Shown piece after piece: positions 1 through 6,022 of a DNA stretch of 8,478 bases. Both the position numbers and the translations under genes were made by a program. Under the pieces are notes generated by a model, which was not told the DNA's origin, did no database searches, and worked only from the letters and a program-made list of their open reading frames with translations. The stretch spans positions 1 through 8,478 of the forward strand of contig DYRB01000105.1 in NCBI GenBank assembly GCA_020718945.1, given 5' to 3'. This stretch comes from Lamprocystis purpurea. Lineage in GTDB: Bacteria; Pseudomonadota; Gammaproteobacteria; Chromatiales; Chromatiaceae. How positions within the stretch are numbered: position 1 is the stretch's first letter; each line of letters opens with the position of its first letter.

Positions 1-103
1 ATATTTTTCTGCTTCGCAGACCTGGGGCCGCATCCCGATCCCCGATCACCACAGGGCAACCGGGTCTGCACCGGGTCCGTCGCCAATGATCGGGGTCGGT
101 GCA

Positions 104-119
104 CCGGGCCAAGGCCCGG
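104..119. repeat. GC-rich palindrome downstream of the cytochrome gene
   Basis: Two 7-base arms (ccgggcc / ggcccgg) are separated by only AA, 17 bases past the stop codon of the minus-strand cytochrome gene. The position would suit a transcription terminator, but no T-run follows the stem on either strand, so I call it only a palindrome. It may slow polymerase or protect the 3' end. Confidence 0.3.
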
Positions 120-136
120 CGAGCAGCAGGCCGGCC

Positions 137-574
137 TCAATTCGGCTTTGGCGCCCCCGCCGCCCGCAATGCCTGGATGGCCGCGACCTTGTAGTCCACC
201 GCCAGGCGTACCTGGTCGTCGGTGAGGCGCGGGTTACCGCCGTGGGGGGGCATGCGGAACTGACCGTCCGGGCCGCGGATGCCGTTCAGGGCGCTCTGGT
301 AGAGGGCGTCCTGGCCCTTGGGGAGGCGCCGGTCCCACTCGGCAAAGTCGGTCACCGCCGGGGCCCCGGCTACCCCTAGCAGGTGGCAGGCGCGACAGGT
401 CCCGTGCCAGATCCCCCGACCGGCACCCAAGGCATCCCCGGGCAGCCTGGGCATCTCCGGTTCGGCCCGGGCGGTGGGCGTCTGGGTGCGGTCACAGCCG
501 CTGATCCCCAGGCTCAGGGCCAGGGTCGGGCCCAGCAGGGCGAACAGGGCGAGGCGGGGGCTAGGACTGGGCAT
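137..574 (-). CDS. Cytochrome c5-like mono-heme lipoprotein
   Basis: This is a 145-residue c-type cytochrome that probably carries electrons in the periplasm while anchored to a membrane by lipid. Residues 1-26 form a signal peptide ending in the lipobox I-S-G-C, with Cys27 as the lipidation site. The heme-binding motif is C60-R-A-C-H64, and Met108 in RMPPHGG is the likely distal ligand. The spacing, and the ending LTDDQVRLAVDYKV, match the small cytochrome c5 family, whose members are of similar length once the signal is removed. The frame stays open far upstream, but I start at 574: it gives the only convincing signal peptide and is preceded by AAGGA 8 bases away. The gene is divergent from the YajD-type gene with a 168-bp gap. 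Its redox partner cannot be read from the sequence. The cytochrome call is firm; the exact subfamily is less so. Confidence 0.88.
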   Translation of the reverse strand: MPSPSPRLALFALLGPTLALSLGISGCDRTQTPTARAEPEMPRLPGDALGAGRGIWHGTCRACHLLGVAGAPAVTDFAEWDRRLPKGQDALYQSALNGIRGPDGQFRMPPHGGNPRLTDDQVRLAVDYKVAAIQALRAAGAPKPN

Positions 575-703
575 GGGGACTTTCCTTGGGGCAGGGGCCT
601 GGTCGGCCGGGATGGGTGGGGCCAATATGGGCCCGACCGGCCCGGGATACACCCCGGGGCGACTGGGATTCGAGGGGTACTGCCCTGGCCGCCCGGCATT
701 GGC

Positions 704-709
704 TACACT
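704..709 (+). promoter_or_regulatory. Possible -10 box for the YajD-type gene
   Basis: TACACT, in the context GGCTACACTG, resembles a sigma-70 -10 hexamer and would start a transcript about 27 bases before the ATG at 743. The best -35 candidate (CTGCCC at 680-685, 18-base spacer) is poor. Tentative. Confidence 0.3.
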
Positions 710-742
710 GGCGGCCATCCACCCGAACCGGAGACAGTCCCC

Positions 743-1147
743 ATGGCTAGCAATACCCCCAAGCCCGGTACCTCGGACGAGCGCCTGGACGCCGTCGTGG
801 CCGCGGCACGGCGTGCCCGGGAAGAGCGCGAACTGGGTTACCGCGAGCGCGCCCTGAAGCTCTATCCCTGGGTCTGCGGCCGCTGCGCCCGGACCTTCAC
901 CTACGCCAATCTGCGCGAGCTGACGGTCCATCACCGCGACCACAACCACGACAACAACCCCCCGGACGGGAGCAATTGGGAACTGCTGTGCCTCTACTGC
1001 CACGACAACGAGCACAGCCGCTGGGAGGATCATCTGGCCGCCCAGGGGGCCGGCGCCACGGTCGGGCCGGGCAAGCCCAAGCCCAAGCCCGAGTCCACCC
1101 ACAACCCCTTCGGCGCCCTGGCCGGTCTGCTCAAGGACCGTTCCTGA
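743..1147 (+). CDS. yajD: YajD-type HNH nuclease family protein
   Basis: This 134-residue protein belongs to the YajD group of small HNH proteins and is close to E. coli YajD, which is about 115 residues. Its in vivo role is unsettled; the fold predicts a metal-dependent DNA endonuclease. The core starts at residue 32 (LGYRERALKLYPWVCGRC). Cys45/Cys48 and Cys83/Cys86 should form a structural zinc site. His63-His64 followed by Asp66, His67 and His69, then Asn78, and His87/His91 make up the HNH core. The C-terminus has the family's NPFGALAGLL ending after a K-P-K-P-K-P linker. The extra N-terminal 30 residues (Ala/Arg/Glu-rich) account for most of the length difference. The open frame begins at 383, but GGAGA 8 bases before the ATG at 743 and homology both favour this start. 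It converges on the HicB-family gene downstream. Confidence 0.9.
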   Translation: MASNTPKPGTSDERLDAVVAAARRAREERELGYRERALKLYPWVCGRCARTFTYANLRELTVHHRDHNHDNNPPDGSNWELLCLYCHDNEHSRWEDHLAAQGAGATVGPGKPKPKPESTHNPFGALAGLLKDRS

Positions 1148-1262
1148 GCGGGGCGGACCTGGCCCTGGGCATTGGCAATTTGGCTGGTGGACACCCTGCG
1201 TGGCGGGCAGGGTTCAGGCTGATGCCGCTCGAGGCGCCTGGTCGTCGCGCAATGCCCCAGCG

Positions 1263-1592
1263 TCAACCCTTGGCAAGCTGGTCGTTGACGGCCCGGTTCA
1301 GGCTGACGTTCGCCTCGGCGGCGCGCAGGGCCAGGCGGCGATGGAGGTCCGGCGTGGTGCGCACCTGGAACTTGCCGGAGTAGCGCCGATCCGCGATCAG
1401 GATCGGGGGCGGCTCTCCGCCAGCGTCCATGTCCGCAACGATGTCGGTGACCAGGGCGACTATCCCCGTGAGGGCGGACATCTGGTCCTGGTCCAGGTGG
1501 GACAGGCTGGGAAACTCGGCGCAGAGACCGACGAATTCCTGGTCCTCTTCGGACCAGAAGACGCGGTAGGTGTAGTGCCTCACGTCAATCAT
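1263..1592 (-). CDS. HicB-family antitoxin
   Basis: This 109-residue protein has the two-part layout of HicB antitoxins. Residues 5-65 (YTYRVFWSEEDQEFVGLCAE and on) are the partial RNase-H-like/dsRBD-like domain that normally binds the HicA mRNA-cleaving toxin. Residues 71-109 (YSGKFQVRTTPDLHRRLA to the SLNRAVNDQLAKG end) form an Arc-type ribbon-helix-helix DNA-binding domain typical of autorepressors. I start at 1592 because GAGAGG lies 7 bases upstream; a TTG start at 1634 would add 14 residues unlike the family. No HicA-like double-stranded-RNA-binding toxin is encoded on either side: lgt lies upstream and yajD converges from downstream. It may therefore be an orphan regulator, or it may pair with a toxin elsewhere. 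It is probably cotranscribed with lgt, whose stop is 51 bp away. Confidence 0.85.
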   Translation of the reverse strand: MIDVRHYTYRVFWSEEDQEFVGLCAEFPSLSHLDQDQMSALTGIVALVTDIVADMDAGGEPPPILIADRRYSGKFQVRTTPDLHRRLALRAAEANVSLNRAVNDQLAKG

Positions 1593-1643
1593 GTTCGAGC
1601 CTCTCGATGGCCGCCGGCACCTGGTACTGGTCAAACGGACCCG

Positions 1644-2474
1644 TCAGGCAGCAGCGGGCCGGCGCCTATAGGCCAGCACCAGCAGCAAGACCCCAAAGGC
1701 AATCATCGGTGTGCTCAAGACCTGCCCCATGGTCAGCCAGTCGAAGGCGAGGTAGCCGAGCTGGGGGTCGGGCAGGCGGACGAATTCCACCAGAAAGCGG
1801 AAGCAGCCGTAGCAGAGCAGGAACAGCCCGGACACCGCCATGGTCGGGCGCGGCCGGCTGGAGAAGGCCCACAGGATCAGGAACAGGGCGACCCCCTCCA
1901 GCCCCGCCTCGTAGAGCTGGGACGGGTGCAGGGGTGGCGACAGGTCCTCCAGGGTCAGGCCGGCGCAGTGCTCCGGGACCCGCAGGCAGGGGACCGATAT
2001 GCCCCAGGGGAGGTCTGTGGCATGGCCCCACAGTTCGGCGTTGATGAAGTTGCCGATGCGCCCGGCCAGCAGCCCCAAGGGGACCAGGGGGGCGATGAAG
2101 TCGGTGATCTCAAAGAAGCGCCGCCCGTGGCGCCGGGCGAACAGCCACATGGCCAGCAGCACCCCGAGCAGGCCGCCGTGGAAGGCCATGCCCCCCTGCC
2201 AGACCTTGAACAGGTTGATCGGGTCGGCGAGGATCTGATCGAAGCCGTAGAACAGCATGTAGCCCAGACGGCCACCGACTATGACCCCGACCACGCCGTA
2301 GAACAGGACATCGTCCACCATGTCCGCGGTCCAGCCGGAGCCCGGGCGACTGGCCCGCCAGCGCCCCAGGGCCCAGAAGGCAGCGAAGCCCAGCAGGTAC
2401 ATGAGCCCGTACCAGTGGATCTTGAGGGGACCCAGGGCCAGGGCGACGGGGTTGATTTCGGGGTAGGTCAGCAT
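1644..2474 (-). CDS. lgt: Prolipoprotein diacylglyceryl transferase Lgt
   Basis: Lgt moves a diacylglyceryl group from phosphatidylglycerol to the lipobox cysteine of prelipoproteins, the first step of lipoprotein maturation in the inner membrane. The 276-residue product has the family's usual size and about seven hydrophobic segments. Visible signatures are HWYGLMYLLGF (20-30), FHGGLLG with His99, the hallmark GRIGNFINAE with Arg139 and Asn142, HPSQLYEA (183-190), and the C-terminal YGCFRFLVEF with Arg226 and Glu230. The frame extends 32 codons further upstream, but homologues start as here (MLTYPEINPVAL, then GPLKIHWYGL). The ribosome site is weak: GAGG lies 17 bases upstream of the ATG, overlapping an in-frame GTG at 2492 that could be an alternative start. 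The HicB-family gene follows on the same strand. The cytochrome lipoprotein at 137-574 would be one of its substrates. Confidence 0.95.
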   Translation of the reverse strand: MLTYPEINPVALALGPLKIHWYGLMYLLGFAAFWALGRWRASRPGSGWTADMVDDVLFYGVVGVIVGGRLGYMLFYGFDQILADPINLFKVWQGGMAFHGGLLGVLLAMWLFARRHGRRFFEITDFIAPLVPLGLLAGRIGNFINAELWGHATDLPWGISVPCLRVPEHCAGLTLEDLSPPLHPSQLYEAGLEGVALFLILWAFSSRPRPTMAVSGLFLLCYGCFRFLVEFVRLPDPQLGYLAFDWLTMGQVLSTPMIAFGVLLLVLAYRRRPAAA

Positions 2475-2510
2475 GGGCGCGGATGGTATCACCTCAGAAA
2501 GACAGTTCAG

Positions 2511-2540
2511 CCGCAAATGAACGCAAATGGACGCAAATGT
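2511..2540. repeat. Three tandem copies of a 10-bp unit (CGCAAATG core)
   Basis: Three consecutive decamers, ccgcaaatga, acgcaaatgg and acgcaaatgt, share the core CGCAAATG in exact 10-base register. They lie 36-66 bases upstream of the lgt start. The period equals about one helical turn, so a protein could bind repeatedly on one DNA face. A dispersed genomic repeat is equally possible. Confidence 0.75.
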
Positions 2541-2665
2541 GCAGGGGTCCGGGATTGGGCCCGAGCGCACCCCGCAGTTTGTGCGTCCAAAGCACTTAAT
2601 CTGCGGATTGACTGGAGCTTTTAGCGTTCTCTTACGGCTCGACTAGCACTTTCAGGATCGCGGCC

Positions 2666-2696
2666 GTCGCGCCGGTCCGGCGGTGGAGGGCGCGAC
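2666..2696. repeat. Inverted repeat, 8-bp arms
   Basis: Arms gtcgcgcc (2666-2673) and ggcgcgac (2689-2696) are perfect inverses around a 15-base GC-rich loop. There is no T-run, so it is not a classical terminator. It may be a REP-like hairpin or an operator for the gene at 2851. Confidence 0.5.
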
Positions 2697-2730
2697 CCAG
2701 GTCCCCAGGCCACCTGCCCCATGCAACGCA

Positions 2731-2770
2731 ATAATCTTGTAAATCCTGAGAAATCCTGTCAGTCCTATCC
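2731..2770. repeat. Degenerate 10-bp tandem repeat (AAATCCTG core)
   Basis: Four successive decamers, ataatcttgt, aaatcctgag, aaatcctgtc and agtcctatcc, show one decaying unit with core AATCCTG in 10-base register. The cluster ends 80 bases before the TldD-type start. It is AT-rich compared with its surroundings. I suspect a dispersed repeat family or a protein-binding array; the sequence alone cannot separate these. Confidence 0.65.
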
Positions 2771-2850
2771 ATTTATGCTCACGCGACTGGATGCCTTGCC
2801 ATACCCTCCGGCCGCCCACCCCACATGCCGCCCAACCCCAGGACCCACCC

Positions 2851-4293
2851 ATGCAGCACCTCGCCGACACAGCCCGCCGCTTCGCCGCCCTGGCCCCCGC
2901 CGCCGATTACTGGTCCATCCGCCTGGTGGCGGAGGAGTCTGAACACCTGGAGGTCCGCCAGGGCGTGGCCGAGCCCTGCGCCCTGTCCCTGGGTCGCGGG
3001 GCCATGGTCACCCTGATGCGCGGCGGCGGCCTGGGCTATGCGGCCACCAGCGACCTCAGCGACGCCGGCCTCGCCGCCGCCGCCCGCCGCGCCGCGGCCT
3101 GGGCCCAGGCCCAGGCCCGCCTGGGGCTGTTCAGCGCGGGCCTCTACCCGCGCAGCAGTGCCCACCTGGAGTACCAGAGCCGGGTGGCCCAGCCCTGGGC
3201 ATCCATGACCGTGGCCGACAAGCTCGACCTGCTCCAGGGGGCCTGCGACGCCCTGGAGATCGACGAGCGCATCGTCGATTGGTCCGCCTGGCTCGGCCAC
3301 TGGCGGGTCGATCAACTCCTGGTCACCAGCGACGGGGGCCACATAGCCCAGACCTGGGAGTACACAGAACCCGGGCTCATGGCCGTGGCCAATGCCGGCA
3401 GCCAGACCCAGAGGCGCCACGGCGGCGGGGCGGACTGGTCCCAGCAGGGCGGGCTGGAGCGCATCGCCGCCTGCGGTCTGCGCGAGGACGGCCTGCGCGT
3501 GGCCGAGGAGGCCCTGGCCCTGCTGGGGGCCCCGGAGTGCCCGAGCGGGGACCTGGACCTGATCCTGCTCCCCAGCCAGATGGTCTTGCAGATCCACGAG
3601 AGCATCGGCCACCCCCTGGAACTGGACCGCATCCTGGGCGACGAGCGCAACTACGCCGGGACCAGCTTCGTCACCCCGGACATGTTCGGGAACTACATGT
3701 ACGGCTCCGGGCTGCTGGACGTCACCTTCGACCCGAGCGTCCCCGGCGAACTGGCCAGCGGCGTCGCCGACGACGAGGGTACCCCCACCGAGCGGGCCTA
3801 CCTGATCCGCCAGGGCATCCTGGAGCGACCCTTGGGCGGTGCCCTGTCCCAGGCCCGGGCCGGGCTGCCCGGGGTAGCCAATGCCCGGGCCAGCGCCTGG
3901 GACCGCCCGCCCATAGACCGCATGGCCAACCTCAACCTGGAGCCCGGGGACGAGACCCTGGCCGGGCTCATCAGTCGGGTCGAGCGGGGGGTGCTCATGG
4001 ACACCAACCGCTCCTGGTCCATCGACGACAGCCGCAACAAGTTCCAGTTCGGCTGCGAGCTGGGGCGGCTGATCGAGGACGGGGAGCTTCGGGGCCTGGT
4101 GCGTAACCCCAACTATCGGGGCATCTCCGCCAACTTCTGGCGCAGCCTGGACGGGGTGGGGGACCTGGCCAGCCGGGAGGTCCGCGGGGTCTGCAACTGC
4201 GGCAAGGGCGAGCCCAACCAGGCCGTCTACGTGGGTCACGCCGCCCCGCCCTGCCTGTTCCGCCGGGTGGCGGTGTTCGGGGGTGAGGCATGA
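2851..4293 (+). CDS. TldD-type metalloprotease subunit (TldD/PmbA family)
   Basis: This 480-residue protein belongs to the TldD/PmbA (U62) family. TldD-TldE complexes degrade or trim unfolded peptides and help mature some ribosomal peptides and antitoxins. The zinc motif is H249-E-S-I-G-H254 followed by PLELDR and a NYAGTSF segment. The C-terminal N-C-G-K-G (Cys450) matches the cysteine zinc ligand found in E. coli TldD within a Cys-Gly-Lys motif. Length agrees with E. coli TldD (481). The HESIGHPLELDR form differs from the HEAVGHGLEGD form of the housekeeping enzyme, so this is probably a distinct paralogue group and I give no symbol. I chose ATG 2851 over the in-frame ATG at 2791: AGGA lies 7 bases before it, and the 20 extra residues are proline-rich and unlike the family. 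It shares ATGA with the next gene, its likely partner. Confidence 0.88.
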   Translation: MQHLADTARRFAALAPAADYWSIRLVAEESEHLEVRQGVAEPCALSLGRGAMVTLMRGGGLGYAATSDLSDAGLAAAARRAAAWAQAQARLGLFSAGLYPRSSAHLEYQSRVAQPWASMTVADKLDLLQGACDALEIDERIVDWSAWLGHWRVDQLLVTSDGGHIAQTWEYTEPGLMAVANAGSQTQRRHGGGADWSQQGGLERIAACGLREDGLRVAEEALALLGAPECPSGDLDLILLPSQMVLQIHESIGHPLELDRILGDERNYAGTSFVTPDMFGNYMYGSGLLDVTFDPSVPGELASGVADDEGTPTERAYLIRQGILERPLGGALSQARAGLPGVANARASAWDRPPIDRMANLNLEPGDETLAGLISRVERGVLMDTNRSWSIDDSRNKFQFGCELGRLIEDGELRGLVRNPNYRGISANFWRSLDGVGDLASREVRGVCNCGKGEPNQAVYVGHAAPPCLFRRVAVFGGEA

Positions 4294-5609
4294 GCCCCGC
4301 CGAGTTCTTCGCCCTGGCCGATGCCCTGTGCGCCAGGCTAAAAGGCAACGAGGTCCTGTTCTGCGGCCTGGACGGGGAGGACTCCGACTTCGTCCGCCTC
4401 AACCAGGGCCGCATCCGCCAGGCCGGGGCCGTGCACAGCCGCTCCCTGGGCCTGACCCTGATCGATGGGGCCCGCCAGGTGGAGGGCGGCTGCGACCTGG
4501 GCGGGGACCCGGGCCAGGACCTGGCCATCGTCGTCGACCTGCTCGGGCGCCTGCGCGAGCGCCTGCCCCAGGTCCCGGAGGACCCCTACCTGAACTACTC
4601 CACCGAGCCCGGCACCGGCGAGCACAGGGCCGCCTCCGACCTGCCCGACCCGGCCGGTGCCCTGACCGGGCTCATCGAGGCGGCCGAGGGCCTGGACCTG
4701 GTGGGCATCTGGGCCAGCGGCGACCTCTACAGCGGCCTGGCCAGTTCCCTGGGGCACAGGTACTGGCACCAGGGGGCCAGCTTCAACCTGGACTGGTCCT
4801 GCTACCTGTCCGGGGACAAGGCGGTCAAGGCCGCCTATGCCGGGACCCACTGGGACCCCGGTGCCCTGGACGCCCGCCTGGCCGAGGTCCGCCGGTCGCT
4901 CAGCGTCATGGCCCGCCCGCCCAAGGTCCTGAGCCCGGGGCGCTACCGGGCCTACCTGACCCCCCAGGCCCTCAAGGAGCTGACCGACATGCTCAGTTGG
5001 GGCGGCTTCGACCTGAAGAGCCACCGCACCCACCAGACCCCGCTGCTGCGCCTGGTGCGCGGGGAGCGGACCATGCACCCGGCCGTTTCCCTTTACGAAG
5101 ACCAGGCCCGCGGGCTCAACCCGCGCTTCACCGGCGAGGGGTTCCTCACCCCGGACCGGGTGGACCTGATCGCCGCCGGGGCCTACCGGGACTGCCTGGT
5201 GGAGGCCCGCAGCGGCAAGGAGTACGGGGTCCCGGTCAACGCCGCCGGTGAGTCCCCCGAGTCCCTGGCCATGGACCCGGGGGACATCCCCAGGGCCGAG
5301 GCCCTGGCCCGGCTCGGGGAGGGGCTGGCCATCGGCAACCTGTGGTACTGCAACTGGTCCGACCCCAACGACTGCCGGGTCACCGGCATGACCCGCTTCG
5401 CCACCTTCTGGGTCGAGGGCGGCGAACCCGTAGCCCCGGTCGCCGTCATGCGTTTCGACGATTCCCTCTACCAGCTGCTGGGCGACCGCCTGGAGGGCCT
5501 GACCCAGGAGCGCGACCTGCTGCTCTCCGCCGACACCTACGGCGGGCGCGGCAGCGACTCCTGCCTCTTGCCCGGGGCCCTGGTGGATGGGTTGACCTTG
5601 ACCCTCTAG
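4290..5609 (+). CDS. TldE/PmbA-type partner subunit (TldD/PmbA family)
   Basis: This 439-residue homologue of TldE/PmbA has the family's usual length (E. coli PmbA is 450). It lacks an HExxxH motif, as expected for the non-catalytic half that shapes the TldD active chamber. Recognisable family regions are the central MLSWGGFDLKSH block, the FTGEGF segment, and the C-terminal RFATFWVEGGEPVAPVAVMR followed by a final SDSCLLPGALVDGLTL strand. The ATG overlaps the TGA of the upstream TldD-type gene (ATGA), so translation is almost certainly coupled and the products probably made in equal amounts. A GGGTGAGG stretch just before the ATG can act as the ribosome site. In many proteobacteria tldD and pmbA are unlinked; the tight pairing here suggests a dedicated second TldD/E system. 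Its substrate is unknown. Confidence 0.86.
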   Translation: MSPAEFFALADALCARLKGNEVLFCGLDGEDSDFVRLNQGRIRQAGAVHSRSLGLTLIDGARQVEGGCDLGGDPGQDLAIVVDLLGRLRERLPQVPEDPYLNYSTEPGTGEHRAASDLPDPAGALTGLIEAAEGLDLVGIWASGDLYSGLASSLGHRYWHQGASFNLDWSCYLSGDKAVKAAYAGTHWDPGALDARLAEVRRSLSVMARPPKVLSPGRYRAYLTPQALKELTDMLSWGGFDLKSHRTHQTPLLRLVRGERTMHPAVSLYEDQARGLNPRFTGEGFLTPDRVDLIAAGAYRDCLVEARSGKEYGVPVNAAGESPESLAMDPGDIPRAEALARLGEGLAIGNLWYCNWSDPNDCRVTGMTRFATFWVEGGEPVAPVAVMRFDDSLYQLLGDRLEGLTQERDLLLSADTYGGRGSDSCLLPGALVDGLTLTL

Positions 5610-5650
5610 TCACCAGGGACCAGGCACCCGGACGGACTGGGGCGCCTCCC

Positions 5651-5739
5651 GTAGGGTCCGCTGTGCGGACCAGGGGCGGGGGGGAACCTCTGGCGTTACG
5701 GGGAGATGCGGGGTCGTCGGTCCGCGCAGCGGACCCTAC
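5651..5739. repeat. REP/BIME-like inverted pair (GTAGGGTCCGC...GCGGACC)
   Basis: Arm 1 is 5651-5671 and arm 2 is 5719-5739. They are inverse copies of a 21-base unit with one mismatch (20/21). Each arm is itself a palindrome, GGTCCGC-3 nt-GCGGACC, preceded by GTAG (read inward). Two palindromic units in head-to-head orientation around a 47-base spacer is the BIME layout known for REP elements. Such elements are mobilised by TnpA-REP (RAYT) transposases encoded elsewhere and can stabilise 3' ends of mRNAs such as that of the gene ending at 5609. Confidence 0.75.
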
Positions 5740-5804
5740 CGCCCACAGCGGATTCACTGAGGACCGACGATCTTCACGGATGAGGCAGCGGTGCGTGCTG
5801 GCAA

Positions 5805-5894
5805 CCGTGGGAGCGCCGCCCTCGGCGCGAGGCAGCGTCTTCCAGATGCGCTGCCGGAAGACGGCCCGTCGCACCGGGGGCGCCGCTCCCACCG
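5805..5894. repeat. Nested stem-loop repeat with GTGGGAGCG arms
   Basis: The outer arms, 5805-5830 and 5869-5894, are inverse copies matching at 22 of 26 positions and beginning C(C/G)GTGGGAGCG when each is read inward. Inside lies a perfect 8-base inverted pair, cgtcttcc (5836-5843) and ggaagacg (5856-5863), with a 12-base loop. The whole can fold into one long hairpin of about 90 nucleotides. The GTGGGAGCG start recalls widespread intergenic repeats of gammaproteobacteria. It is unrelated in sequence to the BIME-like pair beside it. Confidence 0.65.
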
Positions 5895-6022
5895 GGTTGG
5901 CTCAGTGCCCATGGCGGGTCCGTCTACGGCGAAGCCTCGCCTGGGTCCAAGTGGCCTTCCGGACTGGACAGGCCGCCCCCCGGCGGAAAACCATAGGCGC
6001 AACCCTCAAGGAGCCGCCCGCC

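Larger units (their letters stand above)
2475..2850. other. Intergenic region between divergent lgt and the TldD-type gene
   Basis: This 376-bp region carries no gene I can support. It must hold the start signals of both divergent units, but I see no convincing -35/-10 pair. Parts of it are more AT-rich than the flanking genes. It contains two clusters of about 10-bp tandem repeats (2511-2540 and 2731-2770) and an 8-bp-arm inverted repeat (2666-2696). Confidence 0.6.
5610..6022. other. Intergenic region rich in REP/BIME-like hairpins
   Basis: This 413-bp region between the TldE-type gene and the STAND gene has no gene I can support; the open frames across it look like antisense or GC-driven noise. 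It holds two different inverted pairs (5651-5739 and 5805-5894). No T-rich terminator and no clear promoter for the STAND gene are visible. A strong AAGGAG lies at 6008-6013, just before the next start. Confidence 0.6.

Noticed and set aside
8..20. Small hairpin tctgc-ttc-gcaga next to a T-run at the left edge as a terminator
   Set aside because: The T-run precedes the stem on the plus strand and reads as A on the minus strand after the stem, so it is the wrong arrangement for either direction.
1209..1305. Direct repeat ggttcaggctga at 1209 and inside hicB, as a possible remnant of a duplicated hicB
   Set aside because: Only 12 identical bases with poor flanking similarity; repeats of this length are expected by chance in a window of this size and GC content.
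1200..2624. A 474-codon open frame on the plus strand opposite lgt and the HicB-family gene
   Set aside because: It is the complement of two clear genes, and its translation is Gln/Gly/Val-rich filler typical of antisense frames.
2721..2942. A 73-codon plus-strand frame as a possible peptide substrate for TldD/E
   Set aside because: It overlaps the TldD-type start in another frame, is largely the decamer repeat translated, has no good ribosome site, and becomes Pro/Arg-rich as it enters the real gene.
2779..4239. A 486-codon open frame on the minus strand opposite the TldD-type gene
   Set aside because: It is exactly antisense to a well-conserved protein, has a Gly/Ala/Val/Gln-rich low-complexity translation, and is explained by high GC suppressing stop codons.
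5651..5894. CRISPR array in the repeat-rich gap
   Set aside because: The repeats are inverted pairs of two different families, not regularly spaced direct repeats, and no cas gene is present.
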